Assembly (NCBI GenBank): GCA_028673005.1
Contig: CM054115.1
Coordinates: forward strand, 5,935,501 to 5,999,500
Source: Tanypteryx hageni
Lineage: Eukaryota; Arthropoda; Insecta; Odonata; Petaluridae
Length of the DNA stretch: 64,000 nucleotides
Direction of reading: 5' to 3'
Part shown: piece by piece, positions 46,516 through 54,549 of the stretch
How positions within the stretch are numbered: the first letter of the stretch is position 1
Layout: each line of letters starts with the position of its first letter
Notes under the pieces: model-generated
What the model was told of the DNA's origin: nothing
Seen by the model: the letters and a program-made list of their open reading frames with translations, nothing else
Database searches by the model: none
Translations under genes and position numbers: made by a program

Positions 46516-47826
46516 CTATGGTGTAAACACCGCGTAAGGCCTTGCATTGTCTTTCAGTCGGATGCTGTATGGCCGCTCCAATCGCCCCAGTCCGTTAAAT
46601 AACGCCGGAAATACGTCCTCTGGTGTGCGGGAGCCCAATTTTGCCGTGTCGATCCAATGCAGGATGCCCAGACCTTGGATTGCCGGTCTCCCAAGAAGCA
46701 ATTCTCTTCCTCCCGGGGTCACGTAGACGTATTCCTCCCAGGTCCTGTCCTTCCATTGTAAATTTGCGGTGAAAACTCCCTTCGGACGAAACGGCTTTCT
46801 TCCCACACCGGACAAGCGTTGTGACGTTTGTCTCAATTTAACTCCCGGTATCGCGCGGTCAAGGATGCACGATCCAATGACCGTGACGTCTGCTCCGGTA
46901 TCTATTTTGAACTTCATTTCTACTCCGTTCATCGTAATCTCCGTCCGCCAAGGTTCTCTGCGTGCTTCAATTGTTCCCAGGTAATAGATGTTATCTTCCT
47001 CTTCTTGGACTGCGACGATACCCACGGAGTTCTTCGACCGGCATACCGCTTTCCAGTGGCCTTTCTTCTTGCACGCATTACATGTAGACTGTCGAGCGGG
47101 GCAAGATGAGAATGCGTGTAGCGGAGTGAGCCCGCATCGGCGGACTGTCTGCTGTTGCTGACGTTGTTGCCGGTCCGTTCCTACCTCCGTCCGTCCACGA
47201 GTCCTTCCCCGTCGGGTGGCCACTTGACTTCGTCGTTGGACGTGGTGAACACCGTACTCCGGCGCCCTCGAAGTCCGCGTTCCTCCCGGTGCCGCACGAA
47301 CCACCCCTTGCTGCCGCTGCACTTCCTCGCCTTGACGCACTTTCCGTATGGCCCCATTTAACGTCAGTTCAGGATCAAGCTGCATTGTCTGGGACAGTTT
47401 TGCGTCGTAGACGCCTACTACTATTCGATCTCTCAGGAGGTCCTCCTGCAGGGATCCATAATTACAATATTGCACGAGGCGATAGAAATCAGCGATAAAT
47501 TCTTCGACGAGCTCACCTTCTCGCTGGCACCGCTGGTTGAATCGCGCCCTCATATATGCGACGTTCATTCTTTCCCGATAGTGTTTTTGAAGTTTTTCGT
47601 ATACTTTCTTATACTTTTTCTTCTCTTCCGCAGTCAGCTTAAGACTGAGGAGAATATCCTCCGCTGTCTTTCCCATGGTGTATATCTGCATATTTACTTG
47701 TTCTTCGTCGCCTTGTATCTTCAGACCTGACGCTATCCAATAACGTTCCCACCTTTGGGACCAACGGGGCCATTCTTCCGCGACGAAAGAAAACGGTGCC
47801 GGGGGAGCCACTGCCGATGTGGCCAC
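46516..47826 (-). CDS. gypsy gag-protease polyprotein, 436 aa
   Basis: The open frame starts at an ATG at 47826 with MATSAVAPPAPFSFVAEEWP. The first 200 residues are a retrotransposon gag capsid-like region (WERYWIASGLKIQ, LVEEFIADFYRLVQYCNYG). A basic Arg-rich region follows, then one CCHC knuckle (CNACKKKGHWKAVC, about residues 249-262). The aspartic protease has FKIDTGADVTVIG (about residues 305-317) and LLLGRPAIQGLG as the second conserved block. The frame ends in TAG at 46516-46518, and the RT continues immediately in the same frame, so the stop separates gag-pro from pol. This could be a mutation or a recoding stop. The gag-pro frame itself is intact. Confidence 0.88.
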   Translation of the reverse strand: MATSAVAPPAPFSFVAEEWPRWSQRWERYWIASGLKIQGDEEQVNMQIYTMGKTAEDILLSLKLTAEEKKKYKKVYEKLQKHYRERMNVAYMRARFNQRCQREGELVEEFIADFYRLVQYCNYGSLQEDLLRDRIVVGVYDAKLSQTMQLDPELTLNGAIRKVRQGEEVQRQQGVVRAAPGGTRTSRAPEYGVHHVQRRSQVATRRGRTRGRTEVGTDRQQRQQQQTVRRCGLTPLHAFSSCPARQSTCNACKKKGHWKAVCRSKNSVGIVAVQEEEDNIYYLGTIEARREPWRTEITMNGVEMKFKIDTGADVTVIGSCILDRAIPGVKLRQTSQRLSGVGRKPFRPKGVFTANLQWKDRTWEEYVYVTPGGRELLLGRPAIQGLGILHWIDTAKLGSRTPEDVFPALFNGLGRLERPYSIRLKDNARPYAVFTP

Positions 47827-47898
47827 GATCGTCCTTTCTTCCGTTCTCTCGCTCTTCCATCTCTAGTTGCTTTCCGTAATCACTCTGCCGATGTGATT

Positions 47899-47915
47899 GT
47901 TCACCGCTGTCACCA
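47899..47915 (-). other. Likely tRNA primer-binding site
   Basis: On the minus strand the bases right after the 5' LTR read TGGTGACAGCGGTGAAC. TGG at the first positions pairs with a tRNA CCA end. The tRNA identity cannot be settled here. Confidence 0.6.
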
Positions 47916-48153
47916 TGTTGTGTTTCTCGACGCTAAAGAACAACACTTGCAGTAATTTTCCGATGCTTTATTTTCTATGAGCATGTGATACACTCGGAGA
48001 CTCGGAACTCCGGCTCCTATTTATATGCCAGGGCCTGCTTCTCGAACCTTCTGTCTGCTTCTCGGGCCCCGGTTTGACCTTGACCGATTTCCTTAGGAAA
48101 CGCCCAGGGTGGGGCGAGTCTTCGTCTACGCCGTGAGGCATCATCACGCAACA
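47916..48153 (-). repeat. 5' LTR of the gypsy element, 238 bp
   Basis: On the minus strand it begins TGTTGCGTGATGATGCC and ends AAACACAACA. A TATAAATAGG box lies inside (plus-strand CCTATTTATA near 48016) and is a plausible promoter. The arms matching the 3' LTR differ at several positions, so the insertion is not very recent. Confidence 0.9.
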
Positions 48154-48159
48154 ATATTG

Positions 48160-48375
48160 AAGAAATAGAGCATCCTTCGCACTGATTGCTTTAAATTTGT
48201 CCTTCTCTTGAACAATCGTGGAAATGGTGGATTGGGGCAGACCATATTCACTAACCAGAGCACTTGTTTTTACATCTCATTCGTGTTTTTCAATAATTTC
48301 CTGCTTAATTTGCACAATAATTATTATCCTCGCTTCCTTGTCTTTCTTCAAATTAACTTTAGAGGCCATTGTTAT
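48160..48375 (-). pseudogene. Tigger transposase N-terminal fragment
   Basis: An ATG near 48369 opens MASKVNLKKDKEARIIIIVQ. IKQEIIEKHE, a TGA, and then VKTSALVSEYGLPQSTISTI follow, the first helix-turn-helix of Tigger/pogo transposases. Right after this the gypsy element interrupts it. The sequence on the other side (41851-42070) does not encode the rest. Confidence 0.7.
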
Positions 48376-48801
48376 TGATCTTATTTAACTAATAAGTCAA
48401 AAACACTAAGTAAGAGAGCTGTTTTGATAAGCAACACACATCAAACACTGAAAAGCAAGCCAGCTGATTGTGAGTTTCTAACGCTTATAATAGGGCGTCG
48501 CTGATTGGCTGAGGTTTGATGAGGCCACTTAGAAGCGCACCGATTGGCCGAAATTGGCGGCCGCGTGATATCGTAAACATATCATTAATCGAAAATTTAT
48601 CGTTATTAGAAACAATGACGCCCTTTCGGAGGCAGATCGTTAATTAAAATATCGTTAATCGATGGCTTTGTAAACCGAGGGACTGCTGTATTTTGAACCC
48701 ATTTCTCCGAATGGATTAAAGTTAATAAAAGAAAGCAACGATGAGTAATTCAGCTTGGAAAATATGTAAGGTATCCATAAGAGGGCCCATATTGTTTGCT
48801 G

Positions 48802-48820
48802 TGGGGGGGGGGGGGGGGGG
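48802..48820 (+). repeat. Poly-G run
   Basis: A run of about 19 G with one interruption at its start lies in otherwise ordinary sequence. Such runs are prone to length error in assemblies. Confidence 0.85.
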
Positions 48821-48829
48821 CGAGATTTT

Positions 48830-50149
48830 CCGGTATGCCACTGGCTACAGATAATACTTGCAAGCCCAACATTATATTTTCATCAAAAACAATGTATCTT
48901 TTACCCTGTAGTCAGGCTGAACTATTAATATACCTCTTTAATGTTGGAAAAAATAAATCTGCTGGCATTGATGAAATCCCTGGTTTTCTCCTCAGGAAGT
49001 GGAAATGAAATCCTGATTCCACTTCTATTCTTAATTAATCAGTCTCTTTCTCAAGGTATATTCCCAGATGCCCTCAAAATGTCAAAGGTTCTGCCAATTT
49101 ATAAGAATAAAGGTGACAGGGGTGATCCTCAAAACTATAGACCTATTTCCTTAATTCCCAAACTTTCGAAAATCTTTGAGTATATATTCTGTCAAAGACT
49201 CCTTGACTTTCTTGATTCTCAAAGGTTTTTCGCAAATGACCAGTTTGGTTTTAGGAAGACAAAATCTACTGAACACTCTTTAAGGCCATCTACTTCATAA
49301 TAAATGAAATCAACTCTAAAAACAAGACTATGGGAATCTTCTTTGATCTAAGTAGAGCATTCGATGCAGTTGACCATATATAATTACTATCTAAATGCAA
49401 TTCATGTTGACTTACATCTGAATTGGAACGATCATATTGAATACCTAGGCAAAAAGTTCAATTCAGTTTCTTACCTTCTCAAATTGTTGTAATTTGGGCA
49501 TTTTTATCCAAGAGTCTCATATGGCATTGTCCTGTGGGGCTTCTCATCTCTTTTAATTGACATCTTCAAAATTCAGAAGAAGATAGTGAGCATAATGTGC
49601 AAGGAGCATTTTAAAGCACACTGCAGATCCCTTTTCAGGAAACTGAATTTGTTAACAATACCATGTGTTTACATCTATTATGCTGTCATCTTTGTGAAGA
49701 AAAACGTGGCCCTTTTTGATATGAATAGTTCAGTCAATAGCCATAGTACAAGAAGATTAAATGACCTACACACACTAAACTCCAACTTATCAATTTGTAG
49801 CAAAGGACCAAAAGCCATGGTCATCAAGCTGTACAATAAACTTCCACCCCACATAAAGATGACTGCAAATTTATCAATGGTTCAGAGGTCTGTTTTTGAG
49901 TTTATGGTCAGTAAATGCTACTACAGTGCAAATGAGTATTTGATGCCTGATTCAATTTAATGTGCTACCTGGATGAAGAATGGATTGTTATTAATTGCTC
50001 TTTAATGATGTACTCTATATCTTATGTGATTATGCTATAATTTTATAATTCATCATGTGATCATCTATACTTTCTTCTTGTGATGAATCCTATACCTGCA
50101 ATTTAATTGTAGTCTTTATGGATAATAAACATTACTATTATTAGTTAAC
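48830..50149 (+). pseudogene. Non-LTR reverse transcriptase with internal deletion (Jockey/CR1-like)
   Basis: The linker and RT start read NVGKNKSAGIDEIPGFLLRK. After a shift come LFLINQSLSQGIFPDALKMS, NYRPISLIPKLSKIFEYI, QFGFRKTKSTEHS and FFDLSRAFDAVDH (motif A). Motifs B and C are deleted. The sequence resumes at LGKKFNS...YLLKLL and a C-terminal tail (49586-49960) with SICSKGPKAMVIKLYNKLPP and YYSANEYLMPDSI. The tail closely resembles that of the antisense element at 23640, so both belong to one family. The 3' end has ATT repeats near 50130 and abuts the Penelope target duplication. Confidence 0.82.
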
Positions 50150-50163
50150 ATTAAGCCTTTTTG
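50150..50163 (+). repeat. Left target duplication of Penelope-like copy 2
   Basis: ATTAAGCCTTTTTG occurs here and again at 57545-57558. It encloses the whole Penelope plus nested Jockey structure. The last base may belong to the element. Confidence 0.8.
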
Positions 50164-50204
50164 ATATGGTGGTGATTTCCGGGATTCTGCCGTGTTGATC
50201 CATT

Positions 50205-50256
50205 TCCTGGACAATATTTCGCCGACGTTCCAGTCGGCTTCTTCAGGTCCGAAGTG
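50205..50256 (-). ncRNA. Hammerhead-ribozyme-like core in the Penelope pLTR, copy 2
   Basis: On the minus strand GGAC-CTGAAGA-A is followed by a perfect 6-bp stem (GCCGAC/GTCGGC, loop TGGAAC), then GAAA-TATT-GTCC. The architecture equals that of the first Penelope copy although the stem sequences differ. A second copy reads on the plus strand near 57428-57473. Confidence 0.5.
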
Positions 50257-50298
50257 TCGGTGCAGATTTTTGGTCGTCTTTATATAGGCAGGTTCCGT

Positions 50299-52038
50299 CT
50301 AATCCGGTGCGTTCTGGTTGGTCGCCGAGTTCGGAGCGCTCTGGTTGGTAGCCGAGTCTGGTGCGTTCGGATTGGCTGATGTTGGGTTGGTCTTACAGAA
50401 GACTCTCTTCCAGGTGCTGGACAGCGTGTAGCCGTCCTCTCGGTTAAAATTGTACGGCTGTTTTGTAATTTCGATCGCCTCCCTGATGAGTCTCGGGAAA
50501 TAACGATTTTCTTTTACTAAAATCTGTGCGTTGTCGAAGTCGATGTCGCATCCGGGATCGGTCCACGCGTGTTCTGCTATGGCGGAAAGGCGGAGTTGTT
50601 TGTTAGCTGTTGCCCTCTGGTGTTCTTTCAGGCGGCACTTGAGAGATCTCGAGGTTTGACCGATGTATGACTTTCCGCAGCTGCACTTGACTTCGTACAC
50701 GCCCTCATAGATGTTTTTGGGTAAGTGGTCTTTGGCGGTGCGGAGGAGGTCGGCTGTCTTCGTCACGCAGTTGAATCTCGTTACCACGTCGTGTTTGGCG
50801 AGAATGCGTGCGACCCTCTCCGAGGTGCCCGCCACGAAAGGTATCATGGCGTATGCCGCAGGTTTCGGCTTGTTTTCCGCTGTGTCCTCGGCGGTCCTTT
50901 TCAGGGCCATATCCCGTTTCTGGTCTTCCTTTTTGATGGTATATCCGTTTCCTTGGAGGGTGGCAAGTAGATGTTTCTTTTCGGACACTATGGAGTCGGC
51001 GTCGGAGATGGAATGCGCCCTGTGGTATAAGGTCTTTATGACGGAGGCTTTTTGCTACGGATGGTGATGTGAGGTGGCCTTCAGATACCGATCGGTGTGT
51101 GTCTTCTTCCGGTAAACAGAATGTCCCAGACTTCCATCTGGCTTCTTGGTTACTAGGACATCAAGGAAGGGCAGACGCTGGTTCTCTTCTATCTCCATCG
51201 TGAACTGTATGGCGGCATTCTGGTTGTTCAGGTGTTGCAGGAACTTATTTAATTCCTCCATTCCATGGGGCCAAATCGCGAAGGTGTCGTCCACATATCT
51301 GACAAAGAGTTTTGGTTTCTTGTCGTATGAGTCTATGGCTTTCCGTTCGAATTCTTCCATGAACAGGTTTGCGATGACAGGCGAGAGTGGGGAGCCCATG
51401 GCTGCACCCATGGTCTGCTGGTAAACCTTCCCGTTCCATATGAAGTAGGCGTTGTTCAGGCAGAATTCCACTAGGTCTGGAAAATCTTCTGGAAATCCTT
51501 GACTTGTGAGCGCTCTGGTGATGTTGACGGCGTCTTTCGTGGGGATATTAGTGAAAAGGGACTCTACGTCAAAGCTGACAAGTAGATCTCCTTCGGTAAC
51601 CGTTGCCTTCTGGATATTTTCAATGAAATGCGCCGAATTTCTTACGAAGGTATTAGTTTTTCCCGAATAAGGTTGGAGAGCCCGGGCTAAGTATCTCGCA
51701 AGCTTCTGCGTCGGGGCGTCGATGGCGCTAACGATGGGTCGTAGGGGGATCCCTTCTTTATGAATTTTTGGGAGTCCATACAGGCGTGGTGGTTTGGGTG
51801 CTGGTTGGATAAGCCACCTTTGCTCTTCTGGTGGAATCGAAGACTCCTTGATGAGACCTCTGGTCTTCCGGTCCAACTTGGCCGTCGGGTCCAGCTTCAA
51901 TTCTTGGTAAGTTGTGTCGTTGATGAGGCTGGAGATTTTGTTCTCGTATTCTTTTTTCTCGATGATAACCGTCGCGTTTCCTTTATCGGCTGGGAGTATC
52001 AGCAGTTCGCCTATATAAAGACGACCAAAAATCTGCAC
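50299..52038 (-). pseudogene. Penelope-like RT plus GIY-YIG endonuclease, one in-frame stop
   Basis: The frame runs from 52038 through the inverted pLTR into LLILPADKGNATVIIEKKEY. It then shows the Penelope RT blocks WLIQPAPKPPRLYGLPKIHK, GDLLVSFDVESLFTNIP (motif A), MGAAMGSPLSPVIANLFMEE (motif B) and LFVRYVDDTFAIWPHG (motif C, intact YVDD). A single TAG at 51055-51057 follows HHHP, and the same frame goes on open to 50299. The second part has the CTERM linker and a GIY-YIG domain (EGVYEVKCSCGKSYIGQTS, LKCRLKEHQRA). The tail has NAPDSATNQ repeats. The first RT residues are missing because of 5' truncation. Confidence 0.88.
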
Positions 52039-52043
52039 CGACA
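52032..52043 (+). repeat. Left target duplication of the Jockey element
   Basis: TCTGCACCGACA occurs here and at 57412-57423. Beyond the right copy the Penelope pLTR continues (CTTCGGACCTG), exactly as in the uninterrupted pLTR at 50220-50270. Confidence 0.92.
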
Positions 52044-52413
52044 GACAATGCTCGCTGAGAGCCCTGACTCGATATTGGTAGCCTATGCATAGCCATATCG
52101 GTTCTTCGCACTATTACGTGCTTTTTAGTACTTGCGACTACCACTCGCGACTGTGGCGCTTCTGCGATTCCGCAGAACTCCGGTTTCGGGTTTGTTTTTT
52201 CGCTTCGTACGGTCGTCGGCAAGTCAGGGGAAGGCTAACGAGTCCCTTCTGCTCACCTGTACTTGTCGTTCAAGGTTACGGTGGAGCCTGGCCTTCTGAG
52301 GTCAGCCTCCGTGTTTTTCTTGTCCCTGAAAAGGGCCTAGAAATTTTTGCCATGGAGAGGATAATCCCTTCCATGGAAAGTGACCAAAAGGGTCTGTTGA
52401 GTCGGCTGCCCTT

Positions 52414-53946
52414 ATGGAAAGGAACCTCCAAATTGGTTCCGCTCGCCCCCGGTCGTCGTCGCTTTCAAGCGACTCCTCCTTTGGGAGAATTACTCCAGCG
52501 GAGTACAGGGAGATGTGCGCCGAGAAGGCACCGGATGCTGCTGCCCCGGTTGCTTTCGAAGCCCTTCCCGCAACTCCGGCCCAGGGCCAACGTGTTAAAG
52601 CCTCGGTAGGCGTCGGCGGGGTCACACCCGCGGTAGTACCCAAACCGAGGCCTACCAAGGAGAACCCCTCGAAAAAGGGAAAATCGGTCGCTTCGACGTC
52701 CCGGGAGGGAGCCCCGCTCCCCCCCTTTACAGACTCGGAAGGCGGCAGCGGGGTCACACCCGCGATAGTACCCGAACCGAGGCCTATCAAGAAGAACGCC
52801 GCGAAAGTTGGCAAATCCGTCGCTTCGACGTCCCGAGAGGGAACCCTGCTCCCCCCCTCTGGTCGTTCGAAGTTAGCGACCCCCGCCATCAGTGCCGGAA
52901 ATTCAGGCCCTGTTCAGGGCCATCAGCCCGCCGTTACTCCGGTCGAGTCTATGGACTCGACGGACGGAGTACTCGGCAAAAGAAAAATGACCGGGGGACA
53001 AGCGCCTGCCCCTTCCACTGCCTCTCTGGCAGACCGGTCCGCCCCCATTCTCGGTGCTGATGCAGTCGTCAGCACGGACGAGGATGGTGAGTTTACGCCA
53101 GTTACTAAACGGAGAGCCAAGAGGCAGAAACCTTCCCGTTCCCCTGCTGAGGGGGGGAAGAGTACAGCTCCGGAGGGACAAGGTCCTGACAAGGGAGCTC
53201 GAAAGAGGGTCCGCGTATCGCCGATCACGGTATACGGGATCCTCTCTCACAAAACAATTGCCGCTGAACTCAGCAAGGTGTGCGGCGATGACTTCGAGCT
53301 GGAGGTCCACAGGGCCTCCACTCGAATAGTCGTCCACACGCCTGAGCACCACCGGGCGGCGACGAAGGTACTGGACGATGCTAAGGTCCAGTACCATACC
53401 CAGCTACTGCAGACGGTCCAGGGGATGCGTCTGCTTATCAAAAATGTAGGGAAGGGCTACTCCCCTGAGGACATTGCAGCAGGTCTTTCGGAAAAAGGAT
53501 TTATTATCCGTGGCGTCCGACAGATGACTGCGATGGAGGGAGGGAAGCGGATCCCGATAGGCAGATTTGTCGCCAACCTGGAGAGGACTCCACGGGCCCC
53601 TCCAGTGTCGGCAATAAAAACCCTGTGTCACTGCTCGGTGAAGATCGAGCAGTATAGAGGGAATAGAGGGCCGTTGATATGTTTCAACTGCCAGAGGTTT
53701 GGCCACGTGTCGCTCGCCTGCAGGTGCGACACGCGTTGCTTCAGGTGCGCCGGTCCCCACAAGGGGGACGACTGCCCAAAGCCACTTTCGGAGCCTGCCA
53801 AATGTGCAAACTGCGAGGGCGATCATCCTGCCTCGCACCGGGAATGCCCGGCATTCTTGGAAGCGTTGGCAAGATACGAGGAGGGGCAGCAGAAGTCTGT
53901 CAGGAAGTCGGTTCCGGGGAAGGCTTCCAAGACTGCTCCAAAATGA
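52414..53946 (+). CDS. Jockey-type ORF1 (gag), 510 aa
   Basis: The ATG at 52414 opens MERNLQIGSARPRSSSLSSD. Residues about 65-155 contain a 44-residue tandem duplication (VTPAVVPKPRPTK..., VTPAIVPEPRPIK...) encoded by an exact 132-base offset. A basic KRRAKRQKPSRS segment and an RNA-binding-like region follow (ITVYGILSHKTIAAELSKVC, IKNVGKGYSPEDIAAGLSEK). Three CCHC knuckles come next: CFNCQRFGHVSLAC from residue 423, CFRCAGPHKGDDC, and CANCEGDHPASHREC. The frame stops at TGA 53944, which overlaps the ATG of the next gag segment (ATGA). It would bind element RNA and form the RNP. Family gags of this kind run further, so the C-terminus is probably encoded downstream. Confidence 0.85.
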   Translation: MERNLQIGSARPRSSSLSSDSSFGRITPAEYREMCAEKAPDAAAPVAFEALPATPAQGQRVKASVGVGGVTPAVVPKPRPTKENPSKKGKSVASTSREGAPLPPFTDSEGGSGVTPAIVPEPRPIKKNAAKVGKSVASTSREGTLLPPSGRSKLATPAISAGNSGPVQGHQPAVTPVESMDSTDGVLGKRKMTGGQAPAPSTASLADRSAPILGADAVVSTDEDGEFTPVTKRRAKRQKPSRSPAEGGKSTAPEGQGPDKGARKRVRVSPITVYGILSHKTIAAELSKVCGDDFELEVHRASTRIVVHTPEHHRAATKVLDDAKVQYHTQLLQTVQGMRLLIKNVGKGYSPEDIAAGLSEKGFIIRGVRQMTAMEGGKRIPIGRFVANLERTPRAPPVSAIKTLCHCSVKIEQYRGNRGPLICFNCQRFGHVSLACRCDTRCFRCAGPHKGDDCPKPLSEPAKCANCEGDHPASHRECPAFLEALARYEEGQQKSVRKSVPGKASKTAPK

Positions 53947-54549
53947 AGCCTGCCCTCTCGGCAAAAGTAGACGCCTCCCGTCCCTTTGCCGCGGTGGCTG
54001 GGGGCACTGCCGAGCGGACACCTTCGGCTAGTGCCCCATCTCCGACTCAGCAGCCAGGTGCTGAGCCGGATAAGCAGGCGGATCCAAAACCCGCCTTAAT
54101 AGCACCGGCTCCATGTCCCGTTGTACGGGAGGAGACGGTATCTAAGAAGCCCTCAGCCTCCGCCCTACGAAAGGAGAGGCGCAGGGCAGCCAAAGCCCAG
54201 CAGGCTTCAGAGGAAGCAACAGCGGAGAGTGAGGCCCCGAAAGGCCCCGCCGCGGCCCCTCTGGCAGTAGAAAAGGCAATAAAAGAGAAGCGTTTGGTCG
54301 CAAGTCGGCCAACTGCATCGGCCGAAGTGGTCCCTCCCAAGGGCCTCGAAGCTTCGGTCAAGATTAGCAAGCCGCAGAGCAGTGCGCCAGAGTAGGTTCG
54401 GTCCGAGGAGGGCCCCGACTTCTGGCGGACGGTGGCGATGATTTGTGGGGCGCTGAGAGGTTATATCTCCTCAACGTCCGGCCAGCTCCTCCTCTCTCTC
54501 CTGGAGGAGCTGGTCAAGGAGCGCATCTCGGCCCCCAACAATGGGGACT
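53943..54549 (+). pseudogene. Gag C-terminal segment in a shifted frame, with one amber codon
   Basis: ATG at 53943 overlaps the stop of the first gag part. It opens MKPALSAKVDASRPFAAVAG, an Ala/Pro/Lys-rich low-complexity stretch with a basic LRKERRRAAKAQQ segment. TAG at 54393-54395 interrupts it, then the frame stays open through DFWRTVAMICGALRGYI and LLLSLLEELVKERISAPNNG to TAG 54547-54549. The last codons overlap the ORF2 start by nine bases. The conserved-looking helix after the stop suggests one long gag broken by a frameshift and an amber. Termination-reinitiation at ATGA is also possible. Confidence 0.65.

Larger units (their letters stand above)
42071..48153 (-). mobile_element. Ty3/gypsy LTR retrotransposon, 6.1 kb
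   Basis: The LTRs start and end TG...CA, apart from one decayed edge base. ATATT is duplicated outside both ends (42066-42070 and 48154-48158). The internal part reads on the minus strand: gag, protease, RT, RNase H, integrase. After the 5' LTR the sequence TGGTGACAGCGGTGAAC is the likely primer-binding site, and AAGGAAGGGA just before the 3' LTR is the polypurine tract. The pol frames are broken in several places. Confidence 0.92.
41851..48688 (-). mobile_element. Tigger-type element carrying a nested gypsy insertion
   Basis: The left end is TA|CAGTGGTCCCTTGGTTAACG. The inverted right end is TA|CAGCAGTCCCTCGGTTTACA. TA flanks both sides (41849-41850 and 48689-48690). Removing the gypsy element and its duplication leaves about 750 bp, so the Tigger was already an internally deleted copy. 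It keeps the start of a transposase on the minus strand near 48370-48160. Confidence 0.8.

Noticed and set aside
52302..53397. Long minus-strand frames opposite the Jockey gag
   Set aside because: They arise from GC-rich codon composition of the gag on the other strand, and no independent signature is present.
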